Shown piece after piece: positions 15,492-24,076 of a DNA stretch of 33,235 nucleotides. The number at the start of each line of letters is the position of its first letter. The stretch's first letter is position 1. The stretch covers positions 1 through 33,235 of the forward strand of contig JAINDK010000046.1 of NCBI GenBank assembly GCA_019931185.1, read 5' to 3'. Position numbers and translations under genes: made by a program. The notes under the pieces are model-generated. The model had not been told where the DNA came from. It saw nothing but the letters and a program-made list of their open reading frames with translations, and made no database searches. The stretch comes from Bryobacter sp. CoA8 C33 (lineage in GTDB: Bacteria > Acidobacteriota > Terriglobia > Bryobacterales > Bryobacteraceae).

Positions 15492-17143
15492 CGCGCCGTT
15501 CGTTGCTTGCCGCGCTTGCTTCGCCGCTGCTGGCGCAGCCGGCGCCGGTCCGCCTGACCGACGTGACGGCGCGGGCCGGCCTCGGCTTCCGCCACAACTC
15601 CGGCGCATTCGGCGCGAAGTACCTGCCGGAGACGATGGGGCCTGGCTGCGCCTTTCTCGACTACGATCAGGACGGCTGGCTCGACATCCTGCTCGTCAAT
15701 GGCAGCGACTGGCCCGGACACAAGCGCACCCGCTCGACGCCGCGCCTGCTGCGCAACAATCGCGACGGCACCTTCCGCGACGTCACCCGGGAGGCCGGTC
15801 TCGACACTGAGCTATACGGCCTGGGTGTCACCGTCGGTGACTTCGACAACGACGGCTACCCCGATCTGTACATCACCGCGGTCGGACAAAACCGCCTATT
15901 CCACAACAATGGCCGGGGCCGCTTTGTCGACGTCACGCAGTCCTCCGGCCTCGGCGGCCGCGAGTCGTTTTCCACTTCGGCTCTGTGGTTCGACTATGAT
16001 CGCGACGGCTATCTCGATCTCTTTGTCTGCAACTATGTCCGCTGGTCCCCGGGCCAGGATGTCCGCTGCTCGCTTGACGGCAAATTGAAATCCTATTGCA
16101 CGCCGGAGGCCTACCGCGGCGCAACCTGCTGGCTCTTCCGTAACCGGCGCGATGGCACATTCGAGGATGTGACTGCCGGCAGTGGCCTCTTCGATCCTTC
16201 CTCGAAATCCCTCGGCGCCGCCCTGCTCGACTTTGACCAGGACGGCTGGCCGGACCTCTTTGTCGCCAACGACACGCAGCCAAACAAGATCTACCGCAAC
16301 AACCGCGACGGTACATTCCGCGAGATGGCCGTTCGCCAGGGGGTGGCCTTCAGCGAGGATGGCCGCGTCCGCGCCGGCATGGGCGTCGATGCCGCCGACT
16401 TCGCCCGAACCGGTTATCCCGGCATCGCCATCACGAATTTCGACAACGAAATGATGGGGCTTTATGAGCGTAGCGGCGAGGCCTACACCGATCGGGCTCT
16501 GCCGCGCGGCGTAGGCGGGCCTTCGCGGGACCGGCTCGGCTTCGGCTGCCTGTTTGGCGATCTCGATCTCGATGGTCACCTCGACCTGATCGTGCTCAAC
16601 GGCCACATCGACGATACCGTGCGCAACGTTGGCCGCCGCACCTCGCACGCCCAGGTTCCGCACCTGTTTCACAACGATGGCCCCGGCGGCTTCCGCGACA
16701 TTGCTCCGCTCGCGGGGCCAGACTTCGCCGCGCCCAAGATCGGCCGCGGCCTCGCCCTTGGTGACTTTGACCGTGACGGAGATCTCGACGTGCTCGTCAC
16801 CACCAACGGCGGACCCGCTTACCTATACCGCAACGATACCGGCGCCGGCCATCAGTCGATTCGTTTTCGTCTGCGGGGTGGGCCCTCCAATCGCGATGCG
16901 ATCGGCGCCGTGCTGCATCTGTTCGATGCCTCGGGCCGGCAGACCGCGATGGTCAAAAGCGGCTCGAGCTATCTCTCGGCGAGCGATCTGGCGCTTACCT
17001 TCGGCCTCGGCCGCTCGCCTCGCGCCCAACGCGCCGTCGTCTATTGGCCCAGCGGCCGGCAACAGGAAGCACGGGATCTCGCCGCCGGCCGCAGCTATCT
17101 CTGGATTGAGGGTAAAGCGCCAGAGGTGCTCACGAGCCGCTGA
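15488..17143 (+). CDS. CRTAC1-type FG-GAP repeat protein with ASPIC/UnbV domain
   Basis: A 551-residue exported protein with a Tat-like start (MTRRSLLAALASPLLAQPAP). It has six clear repeats with calcium-binding-like loops (YDQDGWLD, FDNDGYPD, YDRDGYLD, FDQDGWPD, LDLDGHLD, FDRDGDLD) and one degenerate copy (ADFARTGYPG), forming a beta-propeller of the FG-GAP/VCBS type. The C-terminal 110 residues match the ASPIC/UnbV domain (AVLHLFDASGRQ, TFGLG, AVVYWPSG). The biochemical function of these proteins is unknown; they probably bind ligands or surfaces outside the cell. The ATG overlaps the stop of the response regulator, so it is translated from the same operon and may be an output or an accessory sensor of the two-component system. 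Confidence 0.9.
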   Translation: MTRRSLLAALASPLLAQPAPVRLTDVTARAGLGFRHNSGAFGAKYLPETMGPGCAFLDYDQDGWLDILLVNGSDWPGHKRTRSTPRLLRNNRDGTFRDVTREAGLDTELYGLGVTVGDFDNDGYPDLYITAVGQNRLFHNNGRGRFVDVTQSSGLGGRESFSTSALWFDYDRDGYLDLFVCNYVRWSPGQDVRCSLDGKLKSYCTPEAYRGATCWLFRNRRDGTFEDVTAGSGLFDPSSKSLGAALLDFDQDGWPDLFVANDTQPNKIYRNNRDGTFREMAVRQGVAFSEDGRVRAGMGVDAADFARTGYPGIAITNFDNEMMGLYERSGEAYTDRALPRGVGGPSRDRLGFGCLFGDLDLDGHLDLIVLNGHIDDTVRNVGRRTSHAQVPHLFHNDGPGGFRDIAPLAGPDFAAPKIGRGLALGDFDRDGDLDVLVTTNGGPAYLYRNDTGAGHQSIRFRLRGGPSNRDAIGAVLHLFDASGRQTAMVKSGSSYLSASDLALTFGLGRSPRAQRAVVYWPSGRQQEARDLAAGRSYLWIEGKAPEVLTSR

Positions 17144-17708
17144 GCGCGCGTTCGATGCGTTGGTCGGGAACAAGCCAGATCCCGGCGACAAGAGCATAAG
17201 CCACCAGGGCCAACGCCGGCCTGTACAGCGAAAGGGCCGTGCCCAGAACCAGCAGCAGAATGGAAACCTTGCCCTTCCGGTCCGCGCCGAGGGCTTTCGC
17301 GAGAAGAGAGTCGCTTCCGTCGGCGGCAATAATCGCTTGTACCAGGATCTTGTACGCCACGCCCGCCATCAGCATGATCAAGCCGTAAACCGCCGTGGGA
17401 ACCGCGCTGAATTGGTTCTGCCCCATCCACCCGGTCACGAAGGGAATCAGCGACAACCAGAACAGCAGGTGCAGATTAGCCCAGAGTACGCCCGCCGTCA
17501 CGGAGCCGGCGGCGTGCAGTACATGATGATGGTTGTTCCAGTAAATTCCAATGAACACGAAGCTCAACAGATAGCTGAAAAAGGCGCCCCATAAAGGCCG
17601 CAACGACTCGAGGGTATTGCCCTGCGGAACCTTCATTTCAAGAACCATGATCGTCAGGATGATGGCGAGTACTCCATCGCTAAAAGCTTCGAGCCGCGAT
17701 TTACCCAT
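17130..17708 (-). CDS. TMEM175/DUF1211-family membrane protein, putative potassium channel
   Basis: A 192-residue integral membrane protein. The N-terminal signature RLEAFSDGVLAIILTIMVLEM (residues 5-25, describing the R-x3-FSDG motif) identifies the TMEM175/DUF1211 family, whose bacterial members have been shown to form potassium-selective channels. About five to six hydrophobic helices are visible, with a His-rich turn NNHHHVLH after the second. I chose the ATG at 17708 because it is preceded by AGAGGGA and starts just before the signature; a frame extending to 17795 overlaps the upstream gene. It lies 20 bases after the F420-reductase-like gene and is probably co-transcribed. Its stop overlaps that of the convergent FG-GAP gene. 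Confidence 0.88.
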   Translation of the reverse strand: MGKSRLEAFSDGVLAIILTIMVLEMKVPQGNTLESLRPLWGAFFSYLLSFVFIGIYWNNHHHVLHAAGSVTAGVLWANLHLLFWLSLIPFVTGWMGQNQFSAVPTAVYGLIMLMAGVAYKILVQAIIAADGSDSLLAKALGADRKGKVSILLLVLGTALSLYRPALALVAYALVAGIWLVPDQRIERALSGS

Positions 17709-17728
17709 CGTTTTTCCCTCTCCTGTCC

Positions 17729-18364
17729 TTAGCGCCTCAGCGCCGCCCACACCACATGCGGCGACTGTCCGCCTAGGCGCACCATCCGGATCCAAAGCAG
17801 CGTCATGTGTTCGAGGGGCAGCGCCTGCTCGATGCCGCCGGTGTCTACCGGTTCCCAGCCAAGATCGCCAATCAACCGGGCCACCCTCTGCTTGGCCGCC
17901 GCATCCGCGCCACAGAAAAGCATCGCCGGCTTTACGTTGTAGCCCGGATAGGCGCTGTTCTCCAAGTTTTCAAAGCCGTAGATCGTGAACGCCTTGACCA
18001 CCTTCGTCGCCGGTAACAGCGTCTGGATCATCTCGGTGCCCGAACGCGCGCTGTTCAGCCCATGATTGAGGCCAGGCCCCACGGGATTAGTGCAATCCAC
18101 CAGTACCTTGCCCACGAGCTCCGTGGCCACCGCCATGAGTAGGGCCTCGTTGGCCGCGAATGGTGTCGCGAGGAATACGACATCGGCCCCCAGGATGGCC
18201 TCGCGCGGCGGCGCGGCCTTGAGCTCCGCGTTGCGCCGCAGTGCCTTGAGCGCCCGATCCGAAAAGGGCTCGGCCGCGCCAAGCGTCACGTTATGGCCGG
18301 CGCGGGCGAGATGATCCGCCAGGGGCGCGCCAACTTGACCATAACCAAGGAATGCAATGTTCAT
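17729..18364 (-). CDS. NADPH-dependent F420 reductase-like NAD(P)-binding protein
   Basis: A 211-residue dinucleotide-binding protein. The Rossmann motif GYGQVG occupies residues 7-12, and the sequence continues with VVFLATPF and VLVDCTNPVGPG, typical of the COG2085 family that includes F420H2:NADP oxidoreductase and related reductases. The conserved segment KVVKAFTIYGFENL follows. Whether it uses F420 or another acceptor cannot be decided, since many bacterial members do not act on F420. It starts at the first ATG, directly before the beta strand of the nucleotide fold. It is the first gene of a short leftward operon with the TMEM175-like gene. Confidence 0.82.
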   Translation of the reverse strand: MNIAFLGYGQVGAPLADHLARAGHNVTLGAAEPFSDRALKALRRNAELKAAPPREAILGADVVFLATPFAANEALLMAVATELVGKVLVDCTNPVGPGLNHGLNSARSGTEMIQTLLPATKVVKAFTIYGFENLENSAYPGYNVKPAMLFCGADAAAKQRVARLIGDLGWEPVDTGGIEQALPLEHMTLLWIRMVRLGGQSPHVVWAALRR

Positions 18365-18816
18365 GGATTCTTCCCATTCTCGGTGATTCGGAATAGCGCT
18401 GTCAGGCGCCAGAGCCGTGGCGAAGCTCTTACTGGCCGGCGATTCGACGCGGACACAAGCTCGCTGTCTTCACTTGGAAATTGAGCTGATTGCCAAACGC
18501 ACCGCACCAGCATACCAGCCCCATTCGGAGCCGTCCCACCAGCGAACGGAAGCTTTCCGGCATATCGAAACCCCACTGCCAGCAAGCAGCACCACGCCGG
18601 GATCCAATTTGCCATCCTCGCTTTGATTCTCTTTCGGGCAGTATGATTCTGTCTCCTTCATTCAATCCCCTAAGACTATTTCAATTCGGAGGTACAAGAC
18701 TGCATCCACTGAATTTCAGACGGTGCAAATGGCATCACGTCTCTCCGCAACCGCGCAAAAAAATTTCGGAACACCCCGCCTTCCTGCTTCGTATCTTCTT
18801 TCAACTAAGAGAGACA
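18365..18816. other. Gene-free stretch of about 450 bases
   Basis: Short open frames on both strands have no recognisable motif and no Shine-Dalgarno. Composition is less biased than in the flanking genes. The segment should contain the promoter of the leftward reductase gene, but I cannot name convincing boxes. No tRNA, dif site or riboswitch was recognised. Confidence 0.4.
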
Positions 18817-18867
18817 GAGGGCGCCCCGGCCCAGTTCCCTCAGGGACTATGGGTTGGCGGCGCCCTC
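18817..18867 (-). terminator. Nested hairpin at the end of the mutase gene
   Basis: Arms GAGGGCGCC (18817-18825) and GGCGCCCTC (18859-18867) are perfectly complementary and enclose a smaller hairpin, TCCCT-C-AGGGA. The structure straddles the mutase stop codon at 18847. There is no U-tract, so termination is possible but unproven. Confidence 0.35.
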
Positions 18868-20343
18868 CCGGTATTCTCCAAACACATCCCGTAGCGTATC
18901 GGCAACCTCACCCACCGTCGCCCGCGCCCGCGCCGCCTCCAATATCCTCGGCATCAGATTGTCCCCGCCCACAGCCGCTTCCCGCAGGGCCGCGATCCGC
19001 GCTTTCCACTCCACCCCATCCCGGCTCGCCCGCAATTCCCGCAACCTCTCCACTTGCTGCGTCTCCACATCCGGCCGGATCTGAAAAACCGGCATCGCCT
19101 CCTGCCCCTCGCTCTGAAACCGGTTCACCCCCACCACGATTTCCTCCCCGCGCTCCACCGCCCGCTGATACTCATACGCCGCATTCTGGATCTCACTCTG
19201 GATATAGCCGCTTTCAATCGCCGCAATCGTACCCCCCATCGCATCGATTCGCGAGAGATACCCCTCCGCCTCCCTCTCCAGCCGGTCCGTCAACCCTTCC
19301 ACATACTCCGATCCGCCCAGTGGATCCGGCTCCGCGACCACCCCCGTTTCATACGCGATCACCTGCTGCGTCCGCAGCGCCACCCGCGCCGCGTCCGCCG
19401 TTGGTAAGCCCAAAGCCTCGTCCATCCCATTCGTGTGTAAACTCTGCGTCCCCCCCAGTACCGCAGCCATCGCCTGCAGCGCCACGCGCACCACGTTCAC
19501 ATCCGGTTGCTGCGCAGTCAGTGTCGAGCCCGCCGTCTGCGTGTGAAACCGCATCATCATCGAGCGCGGCTCCTTCGCCCCAAACCGCTCCTTCATGAGC
19601 CGCGCATACAGCCGCCGCGCCGCGCGAAACTTCGCGATCTCCTCGAAAAACCGGTTGTGCGAATTGAAGAAAAAGCTCAGCCGTCCCGCGAAATCATCCA
19701 CCGCTAGCCCCGCCTTCACCGCCGCCTCCACATATGCCACCGCGTCCGCCAGCGTAAACGCAATCTCCTGCGCCGCCGTCGATCCCGCTTCCCGGATGTG
19801 ATACCCGCTGATGGATATCGTGTTCCACTCCGGTAACTCCCGGCTCGCCCACGCAAAAATGTCCGTGATGATCCGCATCGCCGGCCGCACCGGATATACG
19901 TACGTCCCGCGCGCAACATACTCCTTCAAGATGTCGTTCTGGATCGTCCCCCCCAACTTCCGCCGGTCCGCACCCTGCCTCTCGGCCACCAGCACATAGT
20001 AAGCCAGCAAAGTCCCCGCCGTCGCATTGATCGTCATCGACGTCGTGATCTTCTCCAGCTCAATGCCCGCGAACAGCCGCTCCATGTCCGCCAGAGAACA
20101 GATCGATACCCCCACCCGCCCCACTTCCCCCGCCGCTAACCCATGATCCGCATCCATCCCCATCTGCGTTGGCAAATCAAACGCCACCGACAAACCCGTC
20201 GTCCCCTGTCCCAACAAATACCGATACCGCTCATTGGACTCCTCCGCCGACCCAAACCCCGCATACTGCCGCATCGTCCACAATCGCTTGCGGTACATAT
20301 CGGGGTATATCCCCCGCGTGTATGGATAGTCCCCCGCTTTCAT
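18847..20343 (-). CDS. Methylmalonyl-CoA mutase large (catalytic) subunit
   Basis: A 498-residue acyl-CoA mutase catalytic subunit, which interconverts methylmalonyl-CoA and succinyl-CoA with adenosylcobalamin. Segments [24 protein letters not shown] and [15 protein letters not shown] are diagnostic. Y27 in RQYAGF and R145 in VARGTY are 118 residues apart, as are Y89 and R207 of the Propionibacterium enzyme. This favours methylmalonyl-CoA (or a similar carboxylated acyl-CoA) over isobutyryl-CoA, whose mutases have Phe and Gln there. The chain ends before any cobalamin-binding domain (no DxHxxG), so it is the two-subunit type and needs a small B12 subunit encoded elsewhere. A small membrane protein gene ends three bases upstream. 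Confidence 0.92.
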   Translation of the reverse strand: MKAGDYPYTRGIYPDMYRKRLWTMRQYAGFGSAEESNERYRYLLGQGTTGLSVAFDLPTQMGMDADHGLAAGEVGRVGVSICSLADMERLFAGIELEKITTSMTINATAGTLLAYYVLVAERQGADRRKLGGTIQNDILKEYVARGTYVYPVRPAMRIITDIFAWASRELPEWNTISISGYHIREAGSTAAQEIAFTLADAVAYVEAAVKAGLAVDDFAGRLSFFFNSHNRFFEEIAKFRAARRLYARLMKERFGAKEPRSMMMRFHTQTAGSTLTAQQPDVNVVRVALQAMAAVLGGTQSLHTNGMDEALGLPTADAARVALRTQQVIAYETGVVAEPDPLGGSEYVEGLTDRLEREAEGYLSRIDAMGGTIAAIESGYIQSEIQNAAYEYQRAVERGEEIVVGVNRFQSEGQEAMPVFQIRPDVETQQVERLRELRASRDGVEWKARIAALREAAVGGDNLMPRILEAARARATVGEVADTLRDVFGEYREGAANP

Positions 20344-20346
20344 CGC

Positions 20347-20598
20347 CTAAGATCTTCCGATCCGGCGCGCCTTCCAAAAGCTCTGCACCCCAAAAAACGC
20401 CATCACCACAAACGAAAAACCCATCAGGATCAGCCGCCCCAAACTCTCCCGATCCCCCTGATAATTCCAGATGCCCCGCAATAAACTCGCCAGGATCACG
20501 ACCGCAAACACCGCAAAGAAGAATCCGATCAACTCATTCCACAAAACGTGCAACGGCTTGATGATTCCCGGAAGAAAAGCCTGAAAAAACTTCTTCAT
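20347..20598 (-). CDS. Small two-helix membrane protein
   Basis: An 83-residue protein of unknown function. Two hydrophobic segments (about residues 23-43, ELIGFFFAVFAVVILASLL; and 56-72, LILMGFSFVVMAFFGVQ) are separated by a short polar loop with WNYQGDRESL, and the tail is basic (FWKARRIGRS). It ends three bases before the ATG of the mutase large subunit, so the genes are almost certainly co-transcribed. A functional link to the mutase is not known. The frame has the codon character of its neighbours, which supports it as a real gene. Confidence 0.75.
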   Translation of the reverse strand: MKKFFQAFLPGIIKPLHVLWNELIGFFFAVFAVVILASLLRGIWNYQGDRESLGRLILMGFSFVVMAFFGVQSFWKARRIGRS

Positions 20599-20673
20599 AA
20601 TCCCGAAATCTCATGCTAGCAAAGCCGCTCACAACCGATATGCGTGAATGGTATTCTGTGAACGGAACTTTTG

Positions 20674-20967
20674 ATGGACGATAACCTCAAAGACCTTATG
20701 CAAGAACTGGGTAATGCCATAAACGAGTCTCTGTCTGACTCCGAGCGCATCGCCGCAGCCATCGGAGACATCAAACGCGCTGGCTATGATGTCTTCCTCG
20801 TCCTCGAAGCGACGATCGGTTTTAACAAGCGCGAGGACGACAGCAGCGAGGATTCTGCCTCCCCGCCAGAATCCTTCGACGCCACCAGCAAGGTCACCTG
20901 GAACTCCCAGGACACCAAGTTCCTCAAGGCCCTCAAGATCTCTCTTGACGAAGATCCTCGCCACTAA
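20674..20967 (+). CDS. Conserved-looking small acidic hypothetical protein
   Basis: A 97-residue cytoplasmic protein without recognised domain. The N-terminal half is amphipathic helix (DDNLKDLMQELGNAINES, then SERIAAAIGDIKRAGYDV) followed by a hydrophobic strand FLVLEATIGF; the middle is acidic (REDDSSEDSAS) and the end returns to helix (DTKFLKALKISLDED). I use the ATG at 20674 in place of the TTG directly before it. The start MDDNLK echoes the start MDENLK of the sigma-54 activator nearby, probably by chance. Its 3' end overlaps the convergent glycosyltransferase gene by 35 bases. Confidence 0.65.
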   Translation: MDDNLKDLMQELGNAINESLSDSERIAAAIGDIKRAGYDVFLVLEATIGFNKREDDSSEDSASPPESFDATSKVTWNSQDTKFLKALKISLDEDPRH

Positions 20968-21973
20968 CCAAACGCTGGTATACCGCCTGCGTTTCCTTCG
21001 CCGCCCGGCTCCAGCTATAGCGCCGCGCCCGCTCCCGCCCTTTAGCCCATAGTTCCTCACGCAGTTCCACATCCCGCAGCCGCAGCATCGCCTCCGCCAT
21101 CTCCTCAACCGAAAACGGATCCACCAGGAGCCCCGCCTCCCCCGCCACCTCCGGCAATGCCGACCGCTTCCCCGTCATCACCGCCATCCCATGCGCCATA
21201 CCTTCCAGCACCGGGATCCCAAAGCCCTCATCCAAGCTGGCAAACGCCAGGATCGCCGCCCTCTCGTATAGCCTCTCCAACTCCGCGTCGCTCACATACC
21301 CCAGCACCTTCACATTTCCCGGACAATCCGCCAGCATCTCTCCGGCCCCAAACCCCGCGCTGCCCGCAATCCAAAATTCCCAGTCCGGCCCCATCGCCCG
21401 AAACGCCTCGATCATCCGCTTCGTGTTCTTGCGCTTCTGCACTGCCCCAACCGTCAGCACGATTTTCTCCCGCTCCGCCGCCGGCCTGGCCGCCGCCGGC
21501 CAGTCCACCCCATGCGGCACTACCGTGATCCGCTCCCGGGGATAACCCAGGTTCTCCACCACCTGCCGCGCCGTGAACTCCGATACCGCGATGATGTGGT
21601 CGCTCCGCTCTGCCGCCTGCCACGCCTGTTCGGCAAAACGCTCCCGGAATTCCGCCGTCGAATACTCCGCGCTCAAAACAAAAAGATCGTGAAATGTACT
21701 CACCATTGGCGTCCGCCCCCGCCTCGGCAGCCGCTGATTCAGGCCGTGGAACAGATCCACGCCCCGCACCCCACTCTCCCATAACAACCGCTTTGGCCAC
21801 GGCGCTTTCCACCATCGGTGCGCACGGTAAAACCGCTTCACCGGTTGGCCCCATTCCGCTAATCCTTCCATCAGCCGCAGTGAATACCGCCCCACCCCGC
21901 TTAGCTCAGGCCCCGCCGTATAGGTCGCATCCACCCCCACTACTGGATCAGCGCTTGTACCTCGCTCTCGCAT
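20933..21973 (-). CDS. GT4-family glycosyltransferase
   Basis: A 346-residue GT-B fold glycosyltransferase (family 4 type) that transfers a sugar from a nucleotide sugar, probably in surface polysaccharide assembly. The N-terminal domain begins GVDATYTAGPELSGVGRYSL with a glycine-rich acceptor loop. The C-terminal domain has KIVLTVGAVQKRKNTKRMIE and the E-x7-E motif E249 to E257 in DEGFGIPVLEGMA. The start is uncertain: ATG at 21973 would overlap the preceding gene by 34 bases, while GTG at 21940 shares a base with its stop codon. Either way it is the third gene of a leftward operon after a sigma-54 activator and a response regulator. Confidence 0.9.
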   Translation of the reverse strand: MRERGTSADPVVGVDATYTAGPELSGVGRYSLRLMEGLAEWGQPVKRFYRAHRWWKAPWPKRLLWESGVRGVDLFHGLNQRLPRRGRTPMVSTFHDLFVLSAEYSTAEFRERFAEQAWQAAERSDHIIAVSEFTARQVVENLGYPRERITVVPHGVDWPAAARPAAEREKIVLTVGAVQKRKNTKRMIEAFRAMGPDWEFWIAGSAGFGAGEMLADCPGNVKVLGYVSDAELERLYERAAILAFASLDEGFGIPVLEGMAHGMAVMTGKRSALPEVAGEAGLLVDPFSVEEMAEAMLRLRDVELREELWAKGRERARRYSWSRAAKETQAVYQRLVSGEDLRQERS

Positions 21974-22878
21974 GCAATCTCGAAGCGCCTATTTTCCCAC
22001 AGCCCTTCCTCCACCTGATCGAGCAGCATCTCCAATTGCCACTCGTTCGCTTCTCCCAGGTCCGCAGCCGCCACCTGTATCTGCAACTCGAGCGGCACGC
22101 CGCGCAACAGTGCCTTACCGCTTATCTCCTGGCCCACCTGCCGCAGCGCCGCGTGTAATACCACCGCACAACGCTCCGGGCTCAACAGCGCAAAACGCCC
22201 CCCGCCAAAATACGCCGTCAGATCCACCTCCATCGCCATCCGCCGCAGCATCTCCCCAATCTCCATCAGCAGCCACTCCTCCTCATGCCGCCCCGCCAAA
22301 TCCGCCACCGCCTCCAGATTCGTCACCTGCAGAAAGCCGCACGCCGCCGCCCCGCCCCGCCGCCGCAACAGCCGGCAGTAGGGCTCCCCCAGCTGCACAA
22401 ACCCGGTGAGATTCAACAACCCCGTCAGTTCGTCGCGCACACTCAGCCGCCGCAGTCCAGTCGCGATCCGGTTGCGCTCCATCGCGCAGCGAATCGCCCG
22501 CCCCAACGGCGTGCAATCCACTTCGTGCTTCACCAGCACGTCCTGCGCCCCTTCCTGCGTCAACCGCACCGTAAGCCCCGGATCTTCCGCTCCCAGCATC
22601 GCAATCAGCGGCGTCTGCGGCGCCGCCGCCTTCAGCCGCTGAAACGTCGGCAAACCCTTGCTGTCCGGCACCCATAGATCAGCCAGAATTACATCAAAGC
22701 TCACATCCCGCAACAACGACAGTGCTTCCTCGAGCGTCTCGGCGTCACACAACTCATGCGGGCTCAACCACGCCCCGCCATTATTCAGTTCTTCCAACTC
22801 ACCCAGCGCCTCACGCAGAAACCCCGCGTCGGCCATGTTGTCTTCAAGCAGAAGAATTCGAGTGTACTTCTTGCGCAT
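21940..22878 (-). CDS. Response regulator with degenerate GGDEF domain
   Basis: A 312-residue protein with a receiver domain (residues 5-125; D13 in the acidic pocket, phospho-acceptor D67 in VILADLWVPDSKG, Lys117 in DVLVKHE) linked to a diguanylate-cyclase-type domain. That domain keeps the entry motif RDELTGLLNLTGF (148-160), but its active-site loop reads GGGRF (225-229), where GGDEF is needed for metal and catalysis. It therefore probably does not make cyclic di-GMP, and may bind GTP or act by protein contact. It is encoded between a sigma-54 activator and a glycosyltransferase, which suggests control of polysaccharide production. Confidence 0.85.
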   Translation of the reverse strand: MRKKYTRILLLEDNMADAGFLREALGELEELNNGGAWLSPHELCDAETLEEALSLLRDVSFDVILADLWVPDSKGLPTFQRLKAAAPQTPLIAMLGAEDPGLTVRLTQEGAQDVLVKHEVDCTPLGRAIRCAMERNRIATGLRRLSVRDELTGLLNLTGFVQLGEPYCRLLRRRGGAAACGFLQVTNLEAVADLAGRHEEEWLLMEIGEMLRRMAMEVDLTAYFGGGRFALLSPERCAVVLHAALRQVGQEISGKALLRGVPLELQIQVAAADLGEANEWQLEMLLDQVEEGLWENRRFEIACESEVQALIQ

Positions 22879-22915
22879 TCTCTGTGAACAAAGTGCGCCC
22901 AGTCATCTCCGATTC

Positions 22916-23986
22916 TCAGCTTTCTTCGCCGAGCTCATACTCTTTCAGCTTGCGGTACAGCGTCGTGCGGCCAATGCCCAGCAGCGTCGCCGCCATCACC
23001 CGGTCACCCTTCGTATACTCGAGCGCCCTCAGAATCGCCTGCTTCTCCAATTCCGCTAGCGGCATCACCGGCAGCGTCGTCGCCACCGGTGCCGGCGCCA
23101 CTGCCGCACCGCTCCCATACACATACGCCGGTGGTCCCGCCATAGCCGCGGTCTCACTGTAGCCATGCCCATAGGCCGGCGGCAACGCCGCCACCATCGG
23201 TACGCTCACCGCCCCACGCCGCTGCAGCGAATTCAACACCGTCGACGGCAAATCCTGCCGGTGAAACGAAGGCCCGCTGTTCACCGCCAACATGTGCTGC
23301 ACGCAGTTCTCCAACTCCCGCACATTCCCCGGCCAGTCGTAGTTCAACATCGCTTCCAGAACTTCCGGATCCATGCTCTGAATCCGCCCATACCGCCGCA
23401 GAAAATGCGCCACCAAATGCGGCACATCTTCCCTCCGCTCCTTCAGCGGCGTCAGCCGCAACGTCACGACATTCAAACGGTAGTACAAGTCGCGCCGGAA
23501 ATTCCCCTGCTCCACTTCCTTGGCCAGATCCCGGTTTGTCGCCGCAATCACTCGAAAGTCCGCCCGCTTCTGCGTCAGCCCGCCCACCGGCCGGTACTCC
23601 TTCTCCTGCAGCACACGCAATAGCTTCGCCTGCAAATCGAGTGGTAATTCCCCAATCTCATCGAGAAAGGCTGTTCCCCCATTGGCCAGCTCAATCAATC
23701 CCGCCTTCGTGTTGTTCGCCCCCGTAAAGGCTCCCTTCACATAGCCGAATAACTCGCTCTCCATCAAAGGCCCCACCATCGCCGAACAGTCGATCGTCAC
23801 AAACGGCCCATCGTTGTTCACGTTGTGTATCGACCGCGCCACCACTTCCTTGCCCGTGCCCGTCTCCCCCAGGATCAACACCGGCCAGCGGCACTTGCCC
23901 AGCTTATCGATCAGTCGCTGCAATTGCAGCATCCTCGGCGATTGGCCGATCAATACCTTCAGGTTTTCGTCCATCATGCTGCTCAT
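22916..23986 (-). CDS. Sigma-54-dependent transcriptional activator
   Basis: A 356-residue AAA+ enhancer-binding protein that drives open-complex formation by sigma-54 RNA polymerase. Walker A GETGTGKE (40-47), the sigma-contact loop GAFTGA (85-90), Walker B TAFLDE (105-110) and the WPGNVRELEN segment (219-228) are intact. A Fis-type helix-turn-helix ends the chain (TKGDRVMAATLLGIGRTTLY, 325-344). There is no receiver, PAS or GAF domain in front, so regulation must come from a partner, perhaps the response regulator encoded 37 bases downstream. An unusual Pro/Ala/Tyr-rich linker (about 259-310) separates the AAA+ and DNA-binding parts. MSSMMDEN offers three possible start codons. Confidence 0.93.
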   Translation of the reverse strand: MSSMMDENLKVLIGQSPRMLQLQRLIDKLGKCRWPVLILGETGTGKEVVARSIHNVNNDGPFVTIDCSAMVGPLMESELFGYVKGAFTGANNTKAGLIELANGGTAFLDEIGELPLDLQAKLLRVLQEKEYRPVGGLTQKRADFRVIAATNRDLAKEVEQGNFRRDLYYRLNVVTLRLTPLKERREDVPHLVAHFLRRYGRIQSMDPEVLEAMLNYDWPGNVRELENCVQHMLAVNSGPSFHRQDLPSTVLNSLQRRGAVSVPMVAALPPAYGHGYSETAAMAGPPAYVYGSGAAVAPAPVATTLPVMPLAELEKQAILRALEYTKGDRVMAATLLGIGRTTLYRKLKEYELGEES

Positions 23987-24076
23987 CCGGTATACACCTC
24001 TGGGTTAGTGGCTCCGGTCCCTGAAAAATCTTCCGTTTTCTTGGTCTCCACCGTTGGAATTTTCTTCCCGGTGCTT

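Noticed and set aside
18361-18665. Leftward frames of 63-84 codons in the gene-free stretch
   Set aside because: No motif, no Shine-Dalgarno, mutually overlapping frames and unremarkable codon pattern.
13459-18846. dif (XerCD) site expected if the terminus is here
   Set aside because: No 28-base imperfect palindrome resembling dif could be found by eye in the intergenic regions.
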